64,000 nucleotides of DNA, taken from assembly GCA_964547135.1 (NCBI GenBank), contig CAZJMK010000001.1:124001-188000 (forward strand). The letters run 5' to 3'. Position 1 is the stretch's first letter, and each line of letters begins with the position of its first letter. The notes beneath the pieces are model-generated. The model did not search any database. It was not told the origin of the DNA and was given only the letters and a program-made list of their open reading frames with translations. The position numbers and the translations under genes are program-made. This stretch comes from JAJXSS01 sp964547135 (GTDB lineage Bacteria; Planctomycetota; Phycisphaerae; Phycisphaerales; Phycisphaeraceae). Positions 7,850-15,886 of this stretch are shown in pieces.

Positions 7850-7970
7850 ATAACCGACTCACCGACCAACGGATAAACCACATTGACCAGGCGCGATCAA
7901 TCGCGGCGCTAACCACAAACACCGGACGCAAAGCGTCCGCGCTAAACATTTCATTTCACTTGACCACTTC
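7850..7970. repeat. Composite repeat: half J, C, D, F'
   Basis: In order: a right J arm (TAACCGACTCACCGACCAAC, 7850-7880), a C unit (GCGCGATCAATCGCGGCGC, 7888-7913), a D unit (GGACGCAAAGCGTCCGCGC, 7922-7947) and an F-type tail (CACTTGACCACTT, 7957-7970). It fills most of the space between the methyltransferase and recX. No gene is seen. Confidence 0.7.
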
Positions 7971-7990
7971 GTATCATCGTGGCATCGTTT

Positions 7991-8653
7991 TTATGAGCCG
8001 AACTGCTTTTCGATCACCTGCATGATGACCGATTCATCGAAGCCGCGTCGGGCGAGCAGGCCATACAACCGGCGTTTTTGTTGGATGGGTGTCAGTCGTT
8101 GCAGGGTGCGCATTTTCTTTTCCGCCAATTGCGTGGCCAGGGTGAGCGGGTCGGTTTGCGAAGTTTGCTCAGCCAATAGTTCATCGACCAGTGATTCGGG
8201 CAAACCTTGCGCCAAAAGTTTTTGTTGTAACAGGGCGGAACCAGCCGGTCGTTGGCGCGCCCATTCATCGAGTAATTGTCGCCCCAGTGCGGCATCATCA
8301 ATCAAGCCCAATTGTTCCAAGCGCGTGACCACCTGATCGATCAACGTCGTCGGCCAGGCGTGTTGGTGCATGCGCTCGATCAAGCGTGATTTGGAAAGCG
8401 GACGACGATTGATCCACTTGCTCGCCTTGGTGAGTGCCTGATCAAATGCCACGGCTGCGCTGACCCGTTGCGCCAGTTCATCCGACCAGTTCAACCCAAC
8501 CTGCAATTGCAACTGCTCCGCCAGTTTGATCGATAGTGTTGCCACGGGTCGGCCATTGACTTTGATCACGACCCGCTTGGCGTACCGCGCAGAGGGTTCC
8601 AACGCAGTGACGCTGGCGGGTTGATCGGAGGATGTTGGCAAAGGTGCGGTCAT
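7991..8653 (-). CDS. recX: RecX family regulatory protein
   Basis: This encodes a 220-residue protein with the three-helix repeats of RecX: ALTKASKWINRRPLSKSRLIERM, then LIDDAALGRQLLDEWARQRPAG, then a C-terminal repeat ending RLYGLLARRGFDESVIMQVIE. RecX binds RecA filaments and limits recombination. I use the ATG at 8653 (MTAPLPTSSD) because the longer open frame would run into the divergent esterase gene. recA is not in the window. The family is poorly conserved, but the repeat pattern is clear. Confidence 0.85.
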   Translation of the reverse strand: MTAPLPTSSDQPASVTALEPSARYAKRVVIKVNGRPVATLSIKLAEQLQLQVGLNWSDELAQRVSAAVAFDQALTKASKWINRRPLSKSRLIERMHQHAWPTTLIDQVVTRLEQLGLIDDAALGRQLLDEWARQRPAGSALLQQKLLAQGLPESLVDELLAEQTSQTDPLTLATQLAEKKMRTLQRLTPIQQKRRLYGLLARRGFDESVIMQVIEKQFGS

Positions 8654-8704
8654 GTGCCAATCAAGATACCTTGTTGCGAACCAATCATCAGCATGGAGAA
8701 ACGT

Positions 8705-9505
8705 ATGGCCCTCTTGCATTGTCAGTTTCACTCGGAAACACTCATGCAGGCGTGCAGCATGGATGTCATTTTGCCGCAGGCCACCAGCAGCCAACAAATC
8801 GGCATGAGCAGTGCGGCTAGTCGCAAGCGACACGGGCATCCGACGCTGTACCTGCTGCATGGTTTGTCGGATGACCACACCATCTGGCAGCGGCGCACCA
8901 GCATCGAGCGGTACGTGGCACCCTTGGGTTTGGCGGTGGTGATGCCCAGTGTTCATCGCGGGTTTTACACCGACATGCAGCATGGCTATCGCTACTGGTC
9001 GTTTGTCAGTGAGGAACTGCCCCGCCTGGCGCAACAGTTTTTCAATCTGTCAGCTAGCCGTGATGACAACTTCGTGGCGGGGCTGTCGATGGGCGGTTAC
9101 GGGGCGATGAAGCTGGGCCTGCGCTGCCCGGAGAAGTTTGCAGCAGCGGCGAGCCTATCGGGTGCGTTGGATGTGGGCAGACTGCTGCGTGAACCGGCGA
9201 AGGACGCATACCGTCGCCGAGAAATGGCGGATACGTTCGGCTCGTATCGCCAATTTCACAACGGTGATAACGACCTGCTGGCACTGGCAGCGCGATTGGC
9301 TAAATCGGGGCAAAGGCAACCGAAGTTGTATGTGTGCTGCGGGACGGAAGATTTTCTTTACAAGGACAATCAGACGTTTCGGGGTCACCTGGCGGAAGTG
9401 GGCTTGGAGATGACGTATGAGGAGGGGCCTGGGGTGCATGAATGGGGCTACTGGGATCGAATGATTCAGCGTATATTGGAGTGGCTGCCGATACGTAAGG
9501 GTTGA
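8705..9505 (+). CDS. Esterase D/S-formylglutathione hydrolase-like alpha/beta hydrolase
   Basis: A 266-residue serine hydrolase. The oxyanion region is YLLHGLSDDHTIWQRRTSIER, and the nucleophile elbow GLSMGGYGAMK holds the catalytic serine at about residue 124. A late Asp (FLYKDN) and His (GVHEWGYWD) complete the triad. It matches the putative esterase family that includes FrmB/EstD and antigen 85-like acyltransferases. The start at 8705 has GGAGAAA just upstream, in a 51-base divergent gap with recX. No signal peptide is seen. The substrate is unknown. Confidence 0.85.
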   Translation: MALLHCQFHSETLMQACSMDVILPQATSSQQIGMSSAASRKRHGHPTLYLLHGLSDDHTIWQRRTSIERYVAPLGLAVVMPSVHRGFYTDMQHGYRYWSFVSEELPRLAQQFFNLSASRDDNFVAGLSMGGYGAMKLGLRCPEKFAAAASLSGALDVGRLLREPAKDAYRRREMADTFGSYRQFHNGDNDLLALAARLAKSGQRQPKLYVCCGTEDFLYKDNQTFRGHLAEVGLEMTYEEGPGVHEWGYWDRMIQRILEWLPIRKG

Positions 9506-9546
9506 ATCCGTTTTTGGCAATGCGTTTTTTTCAAAAAGGAAAAGTC

Positions 9547-10470
9547 ATGTCCGACCATATTGCCCACATTGGTATTTGCGATGACACGTTTCGTCTGGCG
9601 CTGGTGCATCCGGGCATTCACCCGCTTTTCAAAGAGTTGATGCAGACGCATCGTGACGATGCCCACATGGGCAGCATCACGCGCTATGCGGACAAGTGGT
9701 CAGCGATGATCATTGCTCAGGCGCGTGATCAGATGGACAAACCGAAGGAAGAGCGCGACCCATTCGCGTTGCGGAAGTTGACTTTTGTGCTGGGGTCGCT
9801 GACGCATCGGGCAGCGGACCGGTTGACCAAGCCGATCACCAACTGCTGGCGCGGCCACCCGGACAACGAAAAGCACGACGGCGGCGGCATGGCCAATGAA
9901 TCGAAAATCATGCAGGACATTTTCGTGTTCAAGGAAGTGTTCGCTTCGGGAGAGGGTGAGGTGGCGACGCCATTTTCACCGCAGGTGATTGGCTTGTGGG
10001 ACACGCAGGCGCAAAGCGAGTTTGAAGCGGTGTATCGGTTGCTGCTTCGGCGGGCGCTGATTGCGATGCACACGATCAACCCGGATGCGGGGCACATTGA
10101 TGATTGGTTTGCGGGGTTTTTCAAGGGTTTGCAGACGTATCCGAAAAGTCTGGAAATGTACGCCCGGCTCGCCAAACAGTGGCCGGCGGACAAGGTGCGC
10201 ATGTACCTGACCGAAAAACGCTTTTACCAGCGTGAAGATACGCTGATCGTACTGGCGCGCAAACTGCAACAGGGCGGACAGGTGACGGTTGATGAGGTGG
10301 TTGATGCGCAGGCGAAGACAGATACGACACACAGCCGATATGCCCGCGCCCTGGCCAAGGCGCTGGATTACCTGCTGGCTGCGGGCGATTTGTATGAACG
10401 GAAATTGACGGTGGAACAGGCGAAGATGAAGTTTGACGTGGGTGTGCCGGAACTTTCATTGCAGGAGTAG
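9547..10470 (+). CDS. Conserved hypothetical, possible zinc-dependent phospholipase C fold
   Basis: A 307-residue helical protein without signal peptide. Histidine and acidic residues lie in the pattern of the zinc-dependent phospholipase C/S1 nuclease fold: HIAHIGICDD at the start, SITRYADKW at about 45, and FVLGSLTHRAADR at about 80, followed by acidic helices. This resemblance is by eye only. The start at 9547 has AAGGAAA upstream; the open frame reaches back to 9502 and would overlap the esterase by four bases. It sits in a run with the esterase and the next small membrane protein, suggesting co-transcription. Confidence 0.55.
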   Translation: MSDHIAHIGICDDTFRLALVHPGIHPLFKELMQTHRDDAHMGSITRYADKWSAMIIAQARDQMDKPKEERDPFALRKLTFVLGSLTHRAADRLTKPITNCWRGHPDNEKHDGGGMANESKIMQDIFVFKEVFASGEGEVATPFSPQVIGLWDTQAQSEFEAVYRLLLRRALIAMHTINPDAGHIDDWFAGFFKGLQTYPKSLEMYARLAKQWPADKVRMYLTEKRFYQREDTLIVLARKLQQGGQVTVDEVVDAQAKTDTTHSRYARALAKALDYLLAAGDLYERKLTVEQAKMKFDVGVPELSLQE

Positions 10471-10475
10471 AACCC

Positions 10476-10862
10476 ATGCTCGCGGATGTGCTCCAGCAAC
10501 GGCTGTCGGTGCTTCAGGCGGTCATGGCGGTCACCCTGCTGGGGGTGATGGGTATTTTTTTTCTGCTGCTGCTGGGTTTGGCACGCAGACGATATTTGCA
10601 TCATCGTTTGAAAGACAAGCCGACAGAACCGGTGCCCGACATTTGGCATGAATCAGGGCGCAGGCTGGCGGATCAACTGGACAAGGGTTTGGTCGATGAC
10701 GAGGACAAGCCCGCGCAGGATGAGCCGCCGTTGCGTCGCCCGACGTTTTTGGATGACTTGGACAAGTTACCCCCGGACGCCCCGGACAAACCACCCCCGC
10801 AAGGCCCCGATGATGATGATCATGACGATTCGCCGCAGGGCGGTGGCAAGCCCAGGCAATGA
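10476..10862 (+). CDS. Small membrane-anchored protein with acidic Pro-rich tail
   Basis: A 128-residue protein I do not recognise. One transmembrane helix lies at about 14-38 (VMAVTLLGVMGIFFLLLLGLA), followed by basic RRRYLHHRLK, which predicts an N-out, C-in anchor. The remaining 80 residues are rich in Asp, Pro and Lys and probably disordered. AGGAG precedes the start, which is only five bases after the previous stop. It is probably translationally linked to its upstream neighbour. Confidence 0.7.
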   Translation: MLADVLQQRLSVLQAVMAVTLLGVMGIFFLLLLGLARRRYLHHRLKDKPTEPVPDIWHESGRRLADQLDKGLVDDEDKPAQDEPPLRRPTFLDDLDKLPPDAPDKPPPQGPDDDDHDDSPQGGGKPRQ

Positions 10863-10871
10863 AAGCCGATC

Positions 10872-11648
10872 GTGCAACCACACAGTCAGCAACCAACATC
10901 AACCCCCGTCGCTTTGATCACCGGCGGTGCCAGGCGCGTCGGTGCTGCGGTGTGCCTTGCCCTGGCGCAGGCGGGCTATGACATTGTCTTTACCTATCAC
11001 CAAAGTGAAAAAGATGCGCATAAGTTGATACGCAAATTACGTGGCATGAGTCGCCGGGCGATTGGCATACGTATCAACCTTGCGCAGACCCATGCGGATG
11101 CACGGATTGAAAACGCGCTGCGAAAGCATTTTGATCGTTGTGATGTGCTGGTGAACAATGCCAGTGTGTATGAAGCGACGCGCTGGGGTGGTATCGATTG
11201 TGCCAAGGCGGACCTGCATTGGGCGGTCAACGCGCGCTTGCCGATGATGCTGACCCAGCGATTGTCAGCTTTATTGGCAAAGCACGCACAAGTCAATCAA
11301 CCGGCAACACTGGGGCGGGTGATCAACCTTGTCGATATGCACGTGCTGGGTCAGCATCGTAAAAACTACTCGGCATATGCGGCGTCGAAGGCGGCATTGG
11401 TTGAACTGACTTACAGCATGGCGCGTGAATTGGCACCAAACGTAACGGTCAACGCCATTGCACCGGGCGTGGTCGCGTGGGAACCATCATTTACTGCGAA
11501 GCAGCGCCGCGATTATTTGCAACGGGTGCCGCTTGAGCGTGCGGGTACGCCGGAGGATGTTGCAGCCACGGTGTTGTATTTGGTCAAGCAAGCGCACTAT
11601 GTCACCGGTCAGGTGATTCGGCTCGATGGGGGAAGGTGGTTGACGTAA
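10872..11648 (+). CDS. SDR oxidoreductase, pteridine reductase-like
   Basis: A 258-residue short-chain dehydrogenase. The cofactor loop is TGGARRVGAAV, where the arginine pattern favours NADPH as in pteridine reductases and FolM. NNASVYE and the catalytic YAASKAALVEL (Tyr-x3-Lys) follow. The C-terminus ends with the usual GQVIRLDGGRWL. The start is GTG, nine bases after the previous stop. A role as dihydropteridine or dihydrofolate reductase is plausible from the N-terminal motif but not proved. A pterin carbinolamine dehydratase gene lies 6 kb away. Confidence 0.82.
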   Translation: MQPHSQQPTSTPVALITGGARRVGAAVCLALAQAGYDIVFTYHQSEKDAHKLIRKLRGMSRRAIGIRINLAQTHADARIENALRKHFDRCDVLVNNASVYEATRWGGIDCAKADLHWAVNARLPMMLTQRLSALLAKHAQVNQPATLGRVINLVDMHVLGQHRKNYSAYAASKAALVELTYSMARELAPNVTVNAIAPGVVAWEPSFTAKQRRDYLQRVPLERAGTPEDVAATVLYLVKQAHYVTGQVIRLDGGRWLT

Positions 11649-11665
11649 AAAATGGTTGGTTGATT

Positions 11666-11807
11666 GACGCCGTGCCCTTCAGGGCCGGATGTTCTGCGTA
11701 GGCATTGGAACCAACCGGGGCTAAAGCCCTCGGCGTCATCAATACCCAACCGGGGCTAAAGCCCTCGGCGTGATCAATACTCAACCGGGGCTAAAGCCCT
11801 CGGCGTG
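11666..11807 (-). repeat. Family A unit with triplicated left half
   Basis: One right half (GACGCCGTGCCCTTCAGGGC, 11666-11690) is followed by three successive left halves (CCGGGGCTAAAGCCCTCGG) at a 35-base period, with spacers ATCAATACCCAA and ATCAATACTCAA. The last two end in CGGCGTGATC rather than CGGCGTCATC. It lies between convergent genes. A short GCCGAGGGCGGCTGGGC palindrome follows at about 11829. Confidence 0.8.
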
Positions 11808-11860
11808 ATCATGATGTTAAAAAAACCAGCCGAGGGCGGCTGGGCTACAACGATTCATTT

Positions 11861-12841
11861 TCAAAACCCGCCGCGAAGGGTGAAAAACACAAACGGTTCA
11901 TCGCTGAGTTTTTCAAACCCATTGTCATCGCGCACGTCGAAGCCGGTGGTAAGTTCCTGTCCGAAGGCGTAGCCGCCGCCGAGGGTGATATCGAGGTTGG
12001 GCATCACCACCCAGCGCACCCCGGCCATGACCCTTTGCACCTCATAAAACAACCTTGTGTCGGCTCGTTCCAATCGGAACGCATCGGTTGCATCTTCATA
12101 CCCCGCGAACACCGACAATTGCTTGGTGAAGTGGTACGCGGCTTCGAGGTTCATGTTGAACGGCACAAAATACGAAGCCCGCAACGTCACCTGTTCAATC
12201 GGTCGCCAAACGATCATGCTCATCGGCACGCCGAAGGCATACGTCAACTCCGGCGAAAGGTTGTGCGTGAACACCGCATAGGGCAGCGGCACATCCGGAA
12301 AAATCGAACGGTTGCCGTTGTAAGCCAGCCCGACATCGAGGGTTTGTTTTTCCGTGATGGTCCAGCGTGCGTTGAGCGAGGCGATGCCGTAGAACGCTTC
12401 GTGATTGTCAAAGTGACCATCGGTGGCGATGCCCAGTCCGCCGACCAATGAAAGCGTCCAGTCGGGGGTGAGTTGGCCCAGTTGCACGCCGGCTGCCAGG
12501 GCGATGTCGATGAAGCCCGATGGAATCAGCGGGTCGTTCAAGCCGGTTTCAAGGCTGTTGACACGATAGCCGACGGAAAAATCAGGGAAGGTTTGCGATT
12601 TGTCAAAGCGTGCCCGCCCGGTTGATTCGTAGCTGAATATACGGGTGCGTCGATCGGTTTGTTTGGTGTGGCCGGTGTCATGAAATACAGGTCGATCGAA
12701 ACTTTGAAAGTAACCCGCGTCTTCGCTCCAGGGCAGCAGCATCAGGTACGGGCTGGTGTCGGCCTTGGCGGACGAAAGCAGGCTGGTGGACATTGCCGTG
12801 GTGCAGGCAGCCGCCATGATCATCGATTGCAAGGTTCGCAT
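11861..12841 (-). CDS. Outer-membrane beta-barrel-type protein
   Basis: A 326-residue exported protein. The N-terminal MRTLQSMIMAAACTTAMS...AKA is a signal peptide, and the start at 12841 is chosen for this reason. The rest alternates in amphipathic strands with aromatic ends, and the chain ends in FFTLRGGF, the C-terminal Phe typical of Bam-inserted barrels. It resembles the DUF6268 group of planctomycete outer-membrane proteins, from memory and unverified. The substrate is unknown. It is single and convergent with the SDR gene. Confidence 0.65.
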   Translation of the reverse strand: MRTLQSMIMAAACTTAMSTSLLSSAKADTSPYLMLLPWSEDAGYFQSFDRPVFHDTGHTKQTDRRTRIFSYESTGRARFDKSQTFPDFSVGYRVNSLETGLNDPLIPSGFIDIALAAGVQLGQLTPDWTLSLVGGLGIATDGHFDNHEAFYGIASLNARWTITEKQTLDVGLAYNGNRSIFPDVPLPYAVFTHNLSPELTYAFGVPMSMIVWRPIEQVTLRASYFVPFNMNLEAAYHFTKQLSVFAGYEDATDAFRLERADTRLFYEVQRVMAGVRWVVMPNLDITLGGGYAFGQELTTGFDVRDDNGFEKLSDEPFVFFTLRGGF

Positions 12842-12913
12842 AAGGGCACTCGGTGTGTGGGTGAAGGGTGAACGGGTTACGGATGGCTCACGATTGTAGT
12901 CCAAGCACCCGGT

Positions 12914-13882
12914 TCATGGGTGTGAAGCACGTTGCAAGCGATCATTGATCGCCCTGCCCAGCCCTTGGTCGGGTACCCGGTGAGCGATGATGATGTCCAA
13001 CTTCAAGGCGTCGAGCCGATGCATCGCGGCAAACAGGTTGCCGGCTGCTTCACGTAAATCACCCTTGACGGACAACACTTCAACGGCTGCAAAACCGTGT
13101 GTGTGAACGGGGGTTGTGAAGGTCAGCAAAGCGACTCGTTGGTTGGTATTCAACTTGTCAGCAAGTGATTCATGTTCGTCGAGCAACAGTAGTTTGGTGC
13201 ACGGGGCGTAATGACGCGCCAACATGCCCGGGGCTTGCAAGGGGGTATTTTGAAGGGTGTTGATGCCGACACGCACCGGGCCGATGATTGATTGAATTGA
13301 TTCGAGCGACACGCCGCCGGGACGAAGCAGGGTGGGTGTGTTGCCGTCGTCGCCGAAGCTGATGACGGTCGATTCGATGCCGGTGGTACAGGGACCACCA
13401 TCGACGACACAATCGACCAGCGAACCCAAACCTTCGCGGACATGCTCAGCGGTCGTCGGGCTGATGTGGCCAAAACGATTGGCACTGGGGGCAGCCACGG
13501 GTACGGCTGCCAGTTCGAGCAATTCACACGCAATCGGGTGACTGGGCACACGCACCGCCACCGTGGGCAGGTCGGCTGTCACCAGGTCCGGCACGTTCGC
13601 CCGTTTGGGCAACACCAGCGTCATCGGCCCCGGCCAAAATGCCCTTGCCAATTGTTGAGCCAAGGGCGGAAACTCGCTCACCAATCGATCAACATCATCG
13701 ACATGAGGCACATGCACAATCAACGGGTCAAAGCGCGGCCGATTTTTAATTTCAAAGATACGGGCGACGGCTGTGGGCAACAGCGCGTTGGCCCCCAACC
13801 CATAAACCGTTTCGGTTGGAAAAGCGACCACGCCCCCGCTGCGCAACAACTCGGCTGCCTGTTCAAGCACATCACGTGACAT
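12914..13882 (-). CDS. L-threonylcarbamoyladenylate synthase (Sua5 type)
   Basis: A 322-residue enzyme making threonylcarbamoyl-AMP from threonine, bicarbonate and ATP for the tRNA t6A37 modification. The YrdC fold starts with VVAFPTETVYGLGANAL at about 17-33. The substrate-binding KNRPRFDPLIVHV is at about 47-59, and SANRFGHISPTT at about 137. A C-terminal Sua5 domain (about 225-322) makes it the long Sua5/YwlC form rather than the short TsaC. Its tsaB, tsaD and tsaE partners are not in the window. Confidence 0.93.
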   Translation of the reverse strand: MSRDVLEQAAELLRSGGVVAFPTETVYGLGANALLPTAVARIFEIKNRPRFDPLIVHVPHVDDVDRLVSEFPPLAQQLARAFWPGPMTLVLPKRANVPDLVTADLPTVAVRVPSHPIACELLELAAVPVAAPSANRFGHISPTTAEHVREGLGSLVDCVVDGGPCTTGIESTVISFGDDGNTPTLLRPGGVSLESIQSIIGPVRVGINTLQNTPLQAPGMLARHYAPCTKLLLLDEHESLADKLNTNQRVALLTFTTPVHTHGFAAVEVLSVKGDLREAAGNLFAAMHRLDALKLDIIIAHRVPDQGLGRAINDRLQRASHP

Positions 13883-14080
13883 GGTGACAGTGTAACCGGC
13901 AAGGTGATCAGCGCGTGCAATTAGATGGTATGAAAAAATTCACTACAGGGAGGCAACAAGTGGCTAGGTGCTGGTGGTTTGGTGCTGGGCAGAATCAAAG
14001 TCAATGCTTGTTTTATCCTGCTACCAGCCCACTTTTTCTGTGTCTCTGTGGTTGGTGTATTTTTTTGCACTTACAATGCG

Positions 14081-14749
14081 ATGATGTTCACCGGTCGCAT
14101 TATTTTGGCCAGTCGTTCGCCACGACGGGCGCAGTTACTGGCGGAGGCGGGTTATCGATGGGTGCAGGTTGATCCGCCGTTTGCGGACCCACCGCAACCG
14201 CCGCGTCAATTGGCCGACCGGCAGCACATCATTGAACTGGCTTGTGAACTGGCTCGATGCAAAGCACAAAGCCTTTTGCATAGCGATGGTTTTGCGCCAC
14301 AGGCTGGCGATGTGCTGATATCAGCCGACACGATTGTGATCGCTGGTGATGGCGAGTTGTTGGGGCAACCTGAAAATGCTGACGATGCGGAACGCATGCT
14401 GAAATTGCTGCTGGGGCGGACGCATCAGGTGGTCACCGGCGTGGCGATGGTTTGTTTTGATCGAGGTGCTACAACGATATCAACCGCATTGCCATCAACT
14501 TCACGGGTATCACCATCGTCAACGTCACCACTCATTGAACCCTTTGCCGACGTTGCCAAAGTGACAATGGGGGCGACTACGCCAACATGGTTGCAGCAAT
14601 ACATTCAGGCAGGTCACTGGCACGGCAAAGCTGGTGGTTACAACCTCACTGAACTGAGTGATATTGAAATCAAAGTCGAAGGCGACCCGACCACCGTCGT
14701 CGGTTTGCCCATGCAGCAAATCATCGCACGCTTATCGACACTGCCTTGA
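14081..14749 (+). CDS. maf: Maf-like nucleotide pyrophosphatase
   Basis: A 222-residue Maf/HAM1-fold protein. The N-terminal ASRSPRRAQLLAEAG is the hallmark loop, and ISADTIVIAGD holds the conserved Asp near residue 89. The region after TGVAMVCFDRG (about 127-155) is a Ser/Thr-rich insert, TTISTALPSTSRVSPSSTSP, unusual for the family. The late motif reads GKAGGYNLTE where Maf proteins usually have DKAGAYGIQ, so the catalytic Asp/Gln region is altered. Activity could be weak or changed. The start ATG at 14081 is doubled (ATGATG). It heads the forward run into lpxK. Confidence 0.8.
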   Translation: MMFTGRIILASRSPRRAQLLAEAGYRWVQVDPPFADPPQPPRQLADRQHIIELACELARCKAQSLLHSDGFAPQAGDVLISADTIVIAGDGELLGQPENADDAERMLKLLLGRTHQVVTGVAMVCFDRGATTISTALPSTSRVSPSSTSPLIEPFADVAKVTMGATTPTWLQQYIQAGHWHGKAGGYNLTELSDIEIKVEGDPTTVVGLPMQQIIARLSTLP

Positions 14750-14800
14750 TCGATACACCACAAACCTTGAACCCAGCATCACTGTTACCATGTTCACCAC

Positions 14801-15886
14801 ATGAATCGTCAGCAACACCGTGACATCGTCACCGGCAAGGACACCTCAACCACGGCCCAGTTCACCCGTGTCAGCCTGCGGCTTGCTTCCCTTTTTTACG
14901 GCATCGGCGTATCCCTGCGCAATAGTGCATTTGATCGGGGCATGCGCAAGGTGAACAAGCTGCCGCACCCGGTGATCAGTGTGGGCAACCTCACCGCAGG
15001 GGGCACGGGTAAAACGCCGCATGTGCTGTGGGTCGTGCGCCAATTACAAAGCATGAACCTTCACCCGGCTGTGCTGCTGCGCGGTTATGTGCCCCGACAT
15101 GCGCAAAAAACCGACGATCAAGGTTCCGACGAAACATTGATGTTGCAGCAAACCCTTGGGCCGGGTGTGCCGGTGCAGGCCAACCCCGATCGTGTGCAGG
15201 GTGCCACGCATGCGTTGGCACGCGATGCGCAGGTGAATGTATTCGTACTCGATGACGGGTTTCAACATCGTCGGGTGCATCGTGAGGTTGATTTGCTGCT
15301 GATCGATGCCACCAGTCCGTTCGGGTTGGGTCGATTGCTGCCTGCGGGTTATCTGCGTGAACCGGTGCGGGGCTTGCGACGTGCCCATGCCATCATCATC
15401 ACCCGCAGTGACATGCTGCCTGCTGACAAACTTGGATTGCTGGAAAAGCGGTTACGACAACTCGGTGCCCCCGATGTCATTGCGCACAGTGTCAATCATT
15501 GGTCGGGGTTGCTCGACAGCGCAGGGCAAACTCACGACTTGAACCGGTTGCGCGAAACCAAACTTGCTGCGGTGTGCGGCATCGGCAACCCGTCACAATT
15601 CAAAGCCATGCTCGCCCGTCATTTCACACAGGTCGTCGGCCAGTATGAATTGGAAGACCATCAGCATTACACCCCCGCGCTCGTGCAACAAATCGTCGAT
15701 CATGCGGTGAACAACGGGGCGCAGGCGTTGGTGCTGACGGAAAAGGATTGGGTGAAATGGCAGCCGGTGACGGTGAATATGAACCTGTCACTGCCGGTGT
15801 ACCGGTTGAAATTGGAAGTGAACATCATCCGTGATGAAGCGGCGTTGTTAGGCCTGTTGCGTAAGGGGTGTGGTTTGATGCAATGA
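14801..15886 (+). CDS. lpxK: Tetraacyldisaccharide 4'-kinase
   Basis: A 361-residue membrane-associated kinase that phosphorylates the lipid A disaccharide at the 4' position. The Walker A-like loop is SVGNLTAGGTGKTPHVLWV at about 60-78, preceded by a membrane-binding helix (SLRLASLFYGIGVSLRN). The DDGFQHRR motif of the family is at about 148. Its presence shows that the organism makes lipid A. The stop overlaps the hldE start as ATGA, so translation is likely coupled. Confidence 0.95.
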   Translation: MNRQQHRDIVTGKDTSTTAQFTRVSLRLASLFYGIGVSLRNSAFDRGMRKVNKLPHPVISVGNLTAGGTGKTPHVLWVVRQLQSMNLHPAVLLRGYVPRHAQKTDDQGSDETLMLQQTLGPGVPVQANPDRVQGATHALARDAQVNVFVLDDGFQHRRVHREVDLLLIDATSPFGLGRLLPAGYLREPVRGLRRAHAIIITRSDMLPADKLGLLEKRLRQLGAPDVIAHSVNHWSGLLDSAGQTHDLNRLRETKLAAVCGIGNPSQFKAMLARHFTQVVGQYELEDHQHYTPALVQQIVDHAVNNGAQALVLTEKDWVKWQPVTVNMNLSLPVYRLKLEVNIIRDEAALLGLLRKGCGLMQ

